Below are positions 41,437-49,453 of a stretch of 64,000 bases of DNA, in pieces. The number at the start of each line of letters is the position of its first letter. Positions within the stretch are counted from its first letter, which is position 1. This DNA comes from CAZCGA01 sp964498075 (GTDB taxonomy: Bacteria; Desulfobacterota; Binatia; HRBIN30), in assembly GCA_964498075.1 (NCBI GenBank), contig CAZCGA010000007.1, positions 27,361 through 91,360 of the forward strand, in the 5' to 3' direction. The notes below the pieces were generated by a model that searched no databases, was not told where the DNA came from, and saw only the letters and a program-made list of their open reading frames with translations. A program made the position numbers and the translations under genes.

Positions 41437-42654
41437 CTAGAAGGGATAGTCGATCCCGGTGAACACGGCAGGTATTCCACCGGCCGTGCCGCAGTCGACG
41501 AAGGCGACCACCTGGGGCACGACCACGGCGCGGATACCCAAGCCGCCGACGACGTGCAGGTCTTCGATGGGAAACCGACTCGCCTCGTGAAAGACCTTGG
41601 CAAAATCCAAGAACGGGGCAAGCTCGATATGGGCGCGGACGCCGAAGATCTCGCGCTCGTACACGCGGCTGCGCAACTCCGCCTGGAAGATGAAGCGATG
41701 ATTGTCCGTGAAGCGGTGGCTACCGAAGCCGCGCAGGCTGTGGATGCCACCGACGCTGTTGTGCTCATAGAAGGGCGCCTGCGACCCGTGCTGCAAGTAG
41801 TCCAACGCGCCATGCACGGCGAGGATGTACTTCTTGTCCTCCCGCAATGGAGCGAACGCCTTACCCTCGAGACCATACTTGATGTACGTGCCCGTGCTGC
41901 CTTGCGCCGTGTCGATCACCTCGACGCTGCCGTCGGCGAACACCCCTTTGGTCGGGATGTCGCGCACGTCGCGCGTATCGTACGCCAGGCCGAGCCGCTC
42001 CCCGAAGATGGTGGCCGCATCCTCGACCCCGTTCACCCCGGACAGTCCGGAGGACGGGTCGCGCACCTGCGGGAGCCCGTGGACACCACCGCGGCCGATG
42101 CGCTCGCGCTGGATCCGGCTCTGCAGCGAGCCCTGGAGCGACGCCGGCAGGTTCAATCCCGCAAACACCACTCCGCCATCAGTATTCGAGGTGTAGTTGG
42201 CCTCTTGCGAGCCGTCGGTGTTGTTGCCATACCCAAAGAACCGCTCGAAGGGATCGCTCTCGTGTTCGACGCTGGTTTGCAGGTCGAGCCAACCCGTCAT
42301 CAGAGCGCTCCCGCTGTACTGCGCCTCTGCATACTCACCGCGTGTCGTGCCCTTGCCGGCGATCAGGAAGTACTTCTGGTTGGGATCGGGAAAATCATAG
42401 AAGCGAAATGTCGGGGTGATGCCGGTGATGTCGTTGTAACGGACATCGGGGGCCACGATGCTGCGAATGCTCTTCTCCTCGCTGGAGAACAGCAGGACGC
42501 CGAGCAACCCGACTGTGGTGCCTTCGTTTGGGTCGACGATGACCTCGGGTATCGGAATGATTGACCGCTCGGCAGCCGCCGGACGCCACACGAGTAACGC
42601 CCCAATGCAACCTAGTGCCAGGGCGCTGTGACGGGCACGCCGGACGGACAACAT
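41437..42654 (-). CDS. Omp85/D15-type outer-membrane beta-barrel protein
   Basis: The 405-residue protein has a signal peptide ending at about AAAERS and then amphipathic beta strands throughout, ending in the terminal phenylalanine of GIDYPF, an outer-membrane insertion signature. Near the middle-to-late part it has GGIHSLRGFGSHRFTDNHR, the conserved (V/I)RGF loop of the Omp85 superfamily, and LGLAYDTRDVRDIPTKGVF, a D15-family strand pair. No POTRA repeats fit in the short N-terminus, so it is a barrel-only or short-headed member; its cargo or ligand is unknown. Divergent from hpnJ. Confidence 0.8.
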   Translation of the reverse strand: MLSVRRARHSALALGCIGALLVWRPAAAERSIIPIPEVIVDPNEGTTVGLLGVLLFSSEEKSIRSIVAPDVRYNDITGITPTFRFYDFPDPNQKYFLIAGKGTTRGEYAEAQYSGSALMTGWLDLQTSVEHESDPFERFFGYGNNTDGSQEANYTSNTDGGVVFAGLNLPASLQGSLQSRIQRERIGRGGVHGLPQVRDPSSGLSGVNGVEDAATIFGERLGLAYDTRDVRDIPTKGVFADGSVEVIDTAQGSTGTYIKYGLEGKAFAPLREDKKYILAVHGALDYLQHGSQAPFYEHNSVGGIHSLRGFGSHRFTDNHRFIFQAELRSRVYEREIFGVRAHIELAPFLDFAKVFHEASRFPIEDLHVVGGLGIRAVVVPQVVAFVDCGTAGGIPAVFTGIDYPF

Positions 42655-42830
42655 CCCGACCGCTCAAATCACAGCGCCCGATCGAAGGGAAGTGCGTTGC
42701 CGACGCAGAGAAATGCCCATCGTTTCAACAAGACGCTTTCCTGGGGTTGCGGGAACCTAGACCTATTGGGTCTTGAATGCACCTGGACGGTCGGTTAGTG
42801 TGCGCCTCGCATCGGGGAGAGGAGTGCCGT

Positions 42831-44282
42831 ATGAAGACGCTTTTTCTCAACCCGCCTTCCTATGACGATTTCGACGGTGGGGCTGGGTCGCGCTATCAGG
42901 CAACGCGGGAGGTGTGGTCGTTCTGGTACCCTACGTGGCTCTGCTACCCGGCGGGGATGGTGCCGGACAGCCGGGTCCTCGATGCGCCGCCGGAGCACTT
43001 GAACCAGGAGCAGAGCGTCGCCATCGCTCAGCAGTACGACCTCGTGGTCGTGCACACCAGCACACCGTCGTTCAAGCTGGATGCGCGCACGGCGCAGATG
43101 ATCAAGGACGCCAATCCGCGGTGCACCATCGCCTTCGTCGGCGGGCACGTGACGTCACGGCCGGACGAGTCCCTGAAATCGTCCCCCGCGATCGACGTCA
43201 TCGCCCGGAAGGAATTCGACCACGCCATCCGCGACCTCGCCGAGGGCCGCGACTGGGCCGACATAGCGGGCATCAGCTACCGCCGCAACGACACCATCGC
43301 GCACAACCCAGAACCGACACCGATGACGCGCGAGCAGCTCGACGCGTTGCCCTTCGTCACCCAAATCTACCACCGTGATCTCGATTATCTGAAGTACAAC
43401 AGCCCGTACTGCCAGTACCCGTACGTGTCCCTGTACACCGGCCGCGGCTGTCCGGCGCGCTGCACCTTCTGCCTGTGGCCGCAAGTCACCACCGGCCATT
43501 CCTACCGCACCCGCAGCCCGGAGAACGTCCTCGAAGAAGTCAAAGAGATGCGGCGGCTGTTCCCACGGATGAAGGAGATCTTCTTCGACGACGACACCTT
43601 CACCGCCGACCCACCGCGCGCCCGCCAGCTCGCCGAGCTGTTCAAGCCGCTCGGCGTGTGCTGGTCGACCAACTCGCGCGCCAACGTGGAGCGTGAGAGC
43701 TTGCGCGTCTTGAAGGACGGAGGGCTGCGGCTCTTCGTCGTCGGCTACGAATCGGGCAACGAGCAGATCCTGAAAAACATCCGCAAGGGGGTGAGCGTCG
43801 AACGCGCCCGTCGTTTCACCAAGGACTGCCACGATATCGGCATCCTGATCCACGGGACGTTCATCGTCGGACTGCCGGGCGAAACGATGCAAACGATCGA
43901 GGAGTCGATCCAGTTCGCCCGCGAGATGAACCCGGAGACCATTCAGGTGTCGCTGGCCTCGCCGTACCCCGGCACGCACTTTTACGAGTACGTGCAGGAG
44001 CACAACTTCCTGGTGCAGGACGTCTACAACGACGAAGCCGGCTACCAGAAGTGCACGGTGAGCTACCCGGAGGCCTCCGCCGAGCAGATCTTCGAAGCCG
44101 TCGAGCGCTTCTATCGCAAGTACTACTTCCGCCCGAAATACTTCTTGAAGGCGGCGAAGAAAATGGTGAAGAGCGCCGACGAACGCAAACGCATGCTGCG
44201 TGAAGCCGGCGAGTTCCTCTCGACCATGCGCAAGCGCCGGGCGACCGGCAACGCACCGACGGCGTCGGCGCCGAGTGCGTAG
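42831..44282 (+). CDS. hpnJ: Hopanoid-tailoring B12-binding radical SAM protein HpnJ
   Basis: The 483-residue protein has the N-terminal cobalamin-binding fold region (LFLNPPSYDDFDGGAGSRYQ, VVHTSTPSF, FVGGHVTS) and the radical SAM motif GRGCPARCTFCLWP, a C-x3-C-x2-C cluster site. TFIVGLPGETMQTIEESIQFA and the late YRKYYFRPKYFLK match the HpnJ family. In Burkholderia, HpnI, HpnK and HpnJ convert bacteriohopanetetrol glucosamine to the cyclitol ether; here hpnK is 1 kb downstream in the opposite orientation and no hpnI glycosyltransferase is recognised. ATG 42831 follows GAGAGGAG. The head sequence and domain order match HpnJ strongly. Confidence 0.88.
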   Translation: MKTLFLNPPSYDDFDGGAGSRYQATREVWSFWYPTWLCYPAGMVPDSRVLDAPPEHLNQEQSVAIAQQYDLVVVHTSTPSFKLDARTAQMIKDANPRCTIAFVGGHVTSRPDESLKSSPAIDVIARKEFDHAIRDLAEGRDWADIAGISYRRNDTIAHNPEPTPMTREQLDALPFVTQIYHRDLDYLKYNSPYCQYPYVSLYTGRGCPARCTFCLWPQVTTGHSYRTRSPENVLEEVKEMRRLFPRMKEIFFDDDTFTADPPRARQLAELFKPLGVCWSTNSRANVERESLRVLKDGGLRLFVVGYESGNEQILKNIRKGVSVERARRFTKDCHDIGILIHGTFIVGLPGETMQTIEESIQFAREMNPETIQVSLASPYPGTHFYEYVQEHNFLVQDVYNDEAGYQKCTVSYPEASAEQIFEAVERFYRKYYFRPKYFLKAAKKMVKSADERKRMLREAGEFLSTMRKRRATGNAPTASAPSA

Positions 44283-44364
44283 GCCGCACCGTCCGCCGGA
44301 TCGGGCGGCGTGCGGCGCGGTCGCCACTTGACGCCGCACGCCGGTTCTGCCAATCGCCGCAGCA

Positions 44365-45240
44365 ATGTACTCCGCCACGGGGCTGGCCATCGTTGCCAGC
44401 ATGGCCATGACCCTGGGCCTGTACTTCACGAAACGCGCCGCCGAAGGGCTGCCGTCGCTCGCCGGCGGCTGGCGTCTGGCGGCCTGGTGGGCGTTCGTGC
44501 GCGATCCGTGGTGGATGCTGGGCCTGTTGCTGCAGATCGCCGGCTTCGGGCTGTACCTCTTCACTCTGAGCTTCGCTCCGCTGTCGATCGTGCACACCGC
44601 CTTGATCGGCGGGATCGCCTTCTTCGTGCTGCTGTCGGTGATCGGGCTCGGCGAGACCGTGCGCCCGATCGAGTGGGCCGGTGTCGGCCTGGTCGTCACG
44701 GCGCTGTTCGCGCTGAGCCTGACGCTCTCCGGCGCCCCGTCTGCGCGCCCGGGCCAGCGCGGGATGCTGCCGTTCTCGGTGGTGTTGCTGGGGCTGACGG
44801 CGGCGGCGGTGTTTGCCGATCAGCGCCCGGGTCGCGCCACCGGCCTGAGTGTCGGCAGCGGGCTCATGCTCGGCCTCGGCTCGATGTTCGCGAAGAATTT
44901 CGCAACCGCGGGCGAGGCGAACCCGCAGGCGATGGTGGCCTACCTCCTCCTCACATTGGGGGCGAATCTGCTCGGCTTCGTGTGGATGCAAGCGGCGTTT
45001 CAGGCTGGCCGGGGCGTGGTGGTCATGCCGATCTTCTCCGCGCTCTCCAACCTGGTGCCGATCATCGGTGGCATCGTCGTCTTCGGCGAAGCGCTCCCCG
45101 AACAAGGCGCCGGCGTGTGGTTGCGACCGCTGGCGTTCGTGCTGGCGATTGCCGGCGCCGGGTTGCTGGCCGGATTTGGCGAACGCTCCGGAGCGGCAAC
45201 CGAGGCCATCGCTCAGACGGACGAAGCCAGCTCGCGATAG
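44365..45240 (+). CDS. DMT-superfamily (EamA-like) inner-membrane transporter
   Basis: The 291-residue protein has about nine or ten hydrophobic helices: one at residues 3-20, others at 47-70, 72-95, 100-121, 135-150, 165-182, 190-212, 220-238 and 249-270. It has the VPIIGGIVVFGEALP-type re-entrant C-terminal repeat of DMT members. Substrate is unknown. It follows hpnJ by 82 bases in the same direction and its last 28 bases overlap the 3' end of hpnK on the other strand, so a link to lipid or sugar-lipid handling is only positional. Confidence 0.75.
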   Translation: MYSATGLAIVASMAMTLGLYFTKRAAEGLPSLAGGWRLAAWWAFVRDPWWMLGLLLQIAGFGLYLFTLSFAPLSIVHTALIGGIAFFVLLSVIGLGETVRPIEWAGVGLVVTALFALSLTLSGAPSARPGQRGMLPFSVVLLGLTAAAVFADQRPGRATGLSVGSGLMLGLGSMFAKNFATAGEANPQAMVAYLLLTLGANLLGFVWMQAAFQAGRGVVVMPIFSALSNLVPIIGGIVVFGEALPEQGAGVWLRPLAFVLAIAGAGLLAGFGERSGAATEAIAQTDEASSR

Positions 45241-46100
45241 CTCAGGGGCGCAATGCCCTCGGTCGCGACCGCCTGGCGGACGCGCGGGCTGGTGAGCGCT
45301 GCGAGCTCGGCCTCGCTCTCGTAGTCGGCGGGACGCCAGCGCCGCGCCTCGGCGTCGACGACGGCGGCGTGCGAGTAGACCTCCGTCACGCCGGGCGGCA
45401 ACGCATGCAGCACGCCGAGCAGGTAGGGCTCGGTGACGTGGCCGCTTTGGTGCAACCCGAACATCTGGTCGGGGTGACGGATCCCGTGCGCCGCCAGGCG
45501 CGGCCGGGCGTACGCGGTGAGGCAGCGGAAGGTCACTGCCTCGATCAGCTTGCGCGCCAGGAACCGCCGATCCAGGCCGAGGGAGATGCGCAACGGCTCG
45601 CGCGGCCAGCGCACAGCGCGAATGCCGTAGTCCGGGGCCAGCCGCAGCAGGATCGCCAGCACGCTCGGATGCATGTGGATGTTGACGTGGCCGTCGACGT
45701 GCGAGAGCGGCACGCCGGTGCCCAAGAACTTCTGCAGCTGCGCGCGTATCTCGCGCTCGATCTGCGTCCGTATCCCCGGGGTGAAGAAGTAGCGCATGCC
45801 GCCGAGCACCGCGTTGTTGCCGAACATGCCCGCGGCGTTCACCAGACCCGGCGACTCCCGGGCCGTCGTCGTGGCGTGCCCCTGCAGCAGCGCGAGGTGC
45901 AGGCCGACGGCCAGCGTCGGCGTGCGGCGCGCCAGCTCCACGGCCTCGGCACAAGCGGCGCCGTTCACCATCAGGCTGGCATTGGTGAGAATCCCCTCAC
46001 GATGCGCCTGGATGATGCCCGCGTTGACGCCCGGCGACAGACCGAAGTCATCCGCCGAGACGATCAACCGCCGGCGGCTGCTGGGGGGCGCTGGCCTCAT
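45213..46100 (-). CDS. hpnK: Hopanoid-associated YdjC-family deacetylase HpnK
   Basis: HpnK removes the N-acetyl group of the hopanoid-linked N-acetylglucosamine. The 295-residue protein has the YdjC catalytic blocks LIVSADDFGLSPGVNAGI (Asp pair), GLHLALLQGH (metal histidine), SHVDGHVNIHMHPSV (metal histidines) and late VTEVYSHAA. The MFGNNAVLGGMRYFFTPGIR insert and RAVRWPREPL are HpnK-like. The 3' end overlaps that of the convergent transporter gene. It is the last gene of a long minus-strand run beginning at 52998. Confidence 0.87.
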   Translation of the reverse strand: MRPAPPSSRRRLIVSADDFGLSPGVNAGIIQAHREGILTNASLMVNGAACAEAVELARRTPTLAVGLHLALLQGHATTTARESPGLVNAAGMFGNNAVLGGMRYFFTPGIRTQIEREIRAQLQKFLGTGVPLSHVDGHVNIHMHPSVLAILLRLAPDYGIRAVRWPREPLRISLGLDRRFLARKLIEAVTFRCLTAYARPRLAAHGIRHPDQMFGLHQSGHVTEPYLLGVLHALPPGVTEVYSHAAVVDAEARRWRPADYESEAELAALTSPRVRQAVATEGIAPLSYRELASSV

Positions 46101-46126
46101 GCTGCGACAGGCTGCCGCCCCCGGCG

Positions 46127-47134
46127 CTAGCGCACGACGGGTTCGAGCGCCGGCCGCGCCGCAAGTTGTTGCCGCGACAAGAGCAGCAATCCGACCAGCG
46201 CCCACGTCAGCTCGCGGATGCGACGCAGGATGCCCAACGCGAGACCCTTCGCGGGATCGAGGCCGAGCAGCGTGAAGATCAAGACCTTGCCGCCCTCCTG
46301 CGTGCCCATCTTCGCCGGCACGAAGAAGAGCATGCCGTCGATGGCGACCGACAGCACTTCGATGGTGAGCGCGCGATGTACACTCACGGGGACGCCCAGG
46401 AACGTGAGGATGAGATAGACCTCGAGGATGCCCAGCGCCCAACCGACGAAGAAGCCGAGCGACGACAGCAGGAACGCGCCGCTGGCGTCGCCGTGGAATC
46501 GCGCGATCTCCTCGTCCAGGTGTTGCAGCCGCTTGGTCAGCTCCGGCGCCCGGGCCGACAAGCCCAGGCGCTGCGCCAAGCGCAGCAGCGGCGCAAACAT
46601 CCCGCGTCGCTGCACGAAGAGCAGGACGATGGTGAACAGCGAGAACGCGCCGAGCCCGGCCAGGAGTCCATGGCGCACCGCCGGCGGCAGCGGCGTGTCG
46701 TCGAGAATCACCGCGAGACCGACGATGACGAAGGCGATTTGTCCGGCGGTCTGACTGAGCTTGGCAACCGCCACCGAGGCGACGATCGCGGTACTCGACG
46801 CCTGGCCGCTGAGGAAACGCGTGCGCACGAACTCTCCACCCAAGGTTGCCGTGGGCGTGACGTAGTTGACCGCGTCTCCCGCGATGCGCGCGGCCAACAG
46901 CCGCGTGAACGCGATGCGCGGGATCGGGCTGCGAAAGGCCGCCAACCAGCCGAGCGTGTTGGCGGTGTACGCGAGGATTTCCTGCAGCACGGTCAGGGCG
47001 ATGCCCCACCCGACCAGCCGCAGATTGGCGAGCACGGTCGACGGGCCGAGCTCGCGGATGAGAAAGACGAGCAGGACGAGGCCGCCGATCAGGAAGGCGC
47101 GCTCGGCAAGCCGTAGTGCCCCCGTTCCAGCCAT
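46127..47134 (-). CDS. HpnL-like LPG_synthase_TM membrane protein
   Basis: The 335-residue protein has seven to eight transmembrane segments typical of the lysylphosphatidylglycerol synthase TM/TIGR00374-type family, which is thought to include lipid-scramblase-like proteins. Visible blocks are IPRIAFTRLLAARIAGDAVNYVTPTATLGGEFVRT and the C-terminal VDGMLFFVPAKMGTQEGGKVL. Hopanoid clusters contain an HpnL of this family, and hpnK follows 26 bases later, so HpnL is the likely identity. ATG 47134 (MAGTGAL) is chosen; it lies 67 bases after the upstream phosphotransferase stop. Confidence 0.75.
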   Translation of the reverse strand: MAGTGALRLAERAFLIGGLVLLVFLIRELGPSTVLANLRLVGWGIALTVLQEILAYTANTLGWLAAFRSPIPRIAFTRLLAARIAGDAVNYVTPTATLGGEFVRTRFLSGQASSTAIVASVAVAKLSQTAGQIAFVIVGLAVILDDTPLPPAVRHGLLAGLGAFSLFTIVLLFVQRRGMFAPLLRLAQRLGLSARAPELTKRLQHLDEEIARFHGDASGAFLLSSLGFFVGWALGILEVYLILTFLGVPVSVHRALTIEVLSVAIDGMLFFVPAKMGTQEGGKVLIFTLLGLDPAKGLALGILRRIRELTWALVGLLLLSRQQLAARPALEPVVR

Positions 47135-47201
47135 GGGCGTCCGCTCTGGTTCTGCCCTCAGCGCGAGGTTCGAGTCGACGGTGACGCTGGCGGCATGCGC
47201 C

Positions 47202-48401
47202 TCACGCCGCGTCGCGCCAGCGGTAAATCCACACCAGTAAGATCGCGAACAGATACGTGCCGAACGCCGTACCCCAGAAGAACCAGTACAGCCGGTCGAC
47301 CAGCGCAAGCGCCACCAGCAAGTAGGCGAAGTCGCGGTTCATCGCCGCTTCGAAGCCGCGCAGCAACCATTGCCGCATTTTTCCCTTCCAGGAAACCGGT
47401 GTACCACCGGCGCGCGCGAAGCCGGGCCGGCGCACGAGAAAGAAGTAGGTCACCACGCCGGTGCAGGCGAAGCCGCCCAGCAAGATGGCCATCAACGCGA
47501 AGTAGTGACCCTGCGGATTCTGGTGATACAAACCCACCGCCAGGCCGATGAAGATGGCGACGTGGACGACGTTGTCGGTGATCACGTCGAACTGCTGCCC
47601 GAAGCGCGAGGCGCGAAACGTCAGTCGTGCCACCTCGCCGTCGCACCCGTCGATGATCGTCGCACACAAAAAGAGGAGCGTGCCCGCCACGCCGGCCCAG
47701 TAGGTCCCCACGCTGAGCACCGCCGCGGCCAGCAACCCCACGGTGGTGCCGATCGCGGTGATGTGATTCGGCTGCAGGCGCGTGTGCCGCACCAACCAGC
47801 GACTGATGCGTAACGAGATGCGCCGATCGATCCAATACGCCAGCGGGCCGTCGCTGTCGGCGGTATCGGCACGCAGGGACTCGCACAACGCGGTCTCGGC
47901 CTGCGCCACCGAACGATCGTCGCTGATGCGCACGCACACTTCACCGTCGAGTGCCACCGTCTGCGCGCCGCGGTCGTGCAATGCGGACCACAGCGCGTCC
48001 GCCCCCTGAGCGCTCAGTGCGGCGATATCGACACCCTGCAGCAGCCCTGGCCGGCACAGCGCGATGCCGTCGCTGCCGCGCTGCTGGAACACCAGCGGAT
48101 AGCCGTCGAGGTTGACTGCGTGGAGGCGTTCCAGGGTCGCGCCGGTGACGACACAGTCACTCGGAATGAGGGCCACCGAGGCTCCGTCGATCGCCGGCAG
48201 CTCGTCGGTGAGCTGTACCAGCCGCGTGCGCTCGTCGCCCTTGAAGAGCCCGCGCAGGCGCTCCGTGTGCTCCCGCCCGACGATGATGATGCGGTCGAAA
48301 CCGGACTGCAGCGCGGACAACACGGTGCGCTGAATCACGGGGATGCCGGCGACGCGCCGAAAGCTCGAGGCCGTCGGCGGGAGGATCACGGCCGTCTTCA
48401 C
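47202..48401 (-). CDS. CDP-alcohol phosphotransferase fused to a degenerate nucleotidyltransferase domain
   Basis: The 399-residue inner-membrane enzyme has a C-terminal CDP-OH-P transferase core with the complete motif DGCDGEVARLTFRASRFG ending QQFDVITD. The spacing is DxxDGxxAR-x8-G-x3-D-x3-D, which binds the CDP-alcohol and metal. About five hydrophobic helices follow. The N-terminal 150 residues resemble a sugar-phosphate nucleotidyltransferase (VKTAVILPPTASSFRR, QSGFDRIIIVGREH) but lack the GxGxR...PK signature, so that domain is probably inactive or binding-only. The layout is like bifunctional IPCT/DIPPS inositol-phosphodiester enzymes. GTG 48401 overlaps the upstream TGA. Confidence 0.82.
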   Translation of the reverse strand: MKTAVILPPTASSFRRVAGIPVIQRTVLSALQSGFDRIIIVGREHTERLRGLFKGDERTRLVQLTDELPAIDGASVALIPSDCVVTGATLERLHAVNLDGYPLVFQQRGSDGIALCRPGLLQGVDIAALSAQGADALWSALHDRGAQTVALDGEVCVRISDDRSVAQAETALCESLRADTADSDGPLAYWIDRRISLRISRWLVRHTRLQPNHITAIGTTVGLLAAAVLSVGTYWAGVAGTLLFLCATIIDGCDGEVARLTFRASRFGQQFDVITDNVVHVAIFIGLAVGLYHQNPQGHYFALMAILLGGFACTGVVTYFFLVRRPGFARAGGTPVSWKGKMRQWLLRGFEAAMNRDFAYLLVALALVDRLYWFFWGTAFGTYLFAILLVWIYRWRDAA

Positions 48402-49453
48402 GGCGCGGGAGCGATCCCTTCTTCCAGCCATTCGCTGCGGCGCGGCACGTCGAGCGGCCGCGAGGCTTGCGCGTCGGAGGCGTACGCCAGGTTCAGCATG
48501 AGCAAGCACCACTCCGCCTCGGCCTGATTGGCGCCGCGCGCCGCCGGGTCGTCGAGCTCACGGCGGAACGCGTCCAGCACGCCGGCGAACCACTCCGGAT
48601 GATGGGATCCGGCCGACAGCGCGCTCGACAGGCGCTGCGAGTGCCGCGCATTCTTGCCTTGCACGACCAGCTCATCGTTGTCGATCGACAACTGACCGTC
48701 ATCGCCGACCAGCCGCCAGCTGGTGCGCCGTTCCGACGCCGCCCACGTCAGCCGGATCTCCGCCGCGAGCGACGGGAAGTCGACCGCACACAGCGCCGTG
48801 TCCTCGACTTCGGCGTCGACGTAGCGGCGCCGCTCCAACGCCGCACTGATCCGGTACGGCCGTTCGTTGGCGAGCGCCAACAGCAGATAGAACGCGTGCC
48901 AGCCGTGGTCGATGAGGATGCCGCCGCCGGCGATCGAGGCCTGCACGCGCCAGTTGTCGCGGCTGGCGGCGGCGCAGCCGTTGCGCGCCGTGTCGAACGA
49001 GATGGCGTTCAGTGCCCCGAGGCTCCCCGCCGCGAGCAGCTCGCGGGCGACGCGGAAGGCTTCGGAGTACTTCCAGTTATGGACCGTGTGCAGCACGACG
49101 CCGGCGCGCCGCACCGCATCGCGCACCGCCCGGTAGTCGTTCAGCGAAGTGGTCAGCGGCTTTTCACACAGGACGTGAACGCCGGCCTCTGCCGCCGCGA
49201 CGATGGCCGGGGAGTGCAAGGACGGCGGCGTGGCGATGTCCACGAAGTCGAGCCGCTCGTGCTCGAGCAACTCGTCGCTGCTGGCGTATACCCGCACTCC
49301 GGGGATGAGCTGCTCCGCCAACGCCCGGCGCTGCGGGTCGCAGTCGGTCACTGCGACGATGCGGAAGTCGGCACGCGCGCGCCAGCCCGGCAGGTGTCCG
49401 TTGGCGGCCACGTTACCGAAGCCGATGATCGCGCCCTCTCGAGCTGTGGTCAT
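48398..49453 (-). CDS. Gfo/Idh/MocA-family NAD(P)-dependent oxidoreductase
   Basis: The 351-residue protein has the Rossmann N-terminus AIIGFGNVAANGHLPGW, the conserved EKPLTTSLNDY where EKP contacts substrate and cofactor, and the family C-terminal beta sheet with GGILIDHGWHAFYLLLAL. Members oxidise or reduce sugars and cyclitols; inositol dehydrogenases belong here, which fits an aminocyclitol or amino-polyol pathway, but the substrate is inference. It overlaps the aminotransferase stop by 4 bases and the phosphotransferase start by 4 bases. Confidence 0.88.
   Translation of the reverse strand: MTTAREGAIIGFGNVAANGHLPGWRARADFRIVAVTDCDPQRRALAEQLIPGVRVYASSDELLEHERLDFVDIATPPSLHSPAIVAAAEAGVHVLCEKPLTTSLNDYRAVRDAVRRAGVVLHTVHNWKYSEAFRVARELLAAGSLGALNAISFDTARNGCAAASRDNWRVQASIAGGGILIDHGWHAFYLLLALANERPYRISAALERRRYVDAEVEDTALCAVDFPSLAAEIRLTWAASERRTSWRLVGDDGQLSIDNDELVVQGKNARHSQRLSSALSAGSHHPEWFAGVLDAFRRELDDPAARGANQAEAEWCLLMLNLAYASDAQASRPLDVPRRSEWLEEGIAPAP

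Noticed and set aside
42759..42773. AGACC...GGTCT inverted repeat upstream of hpnJ as an operator
   Set aside because: Only 5-bp arms; expected by chance in a 176-base gap and not linked to clear promoter boxes.
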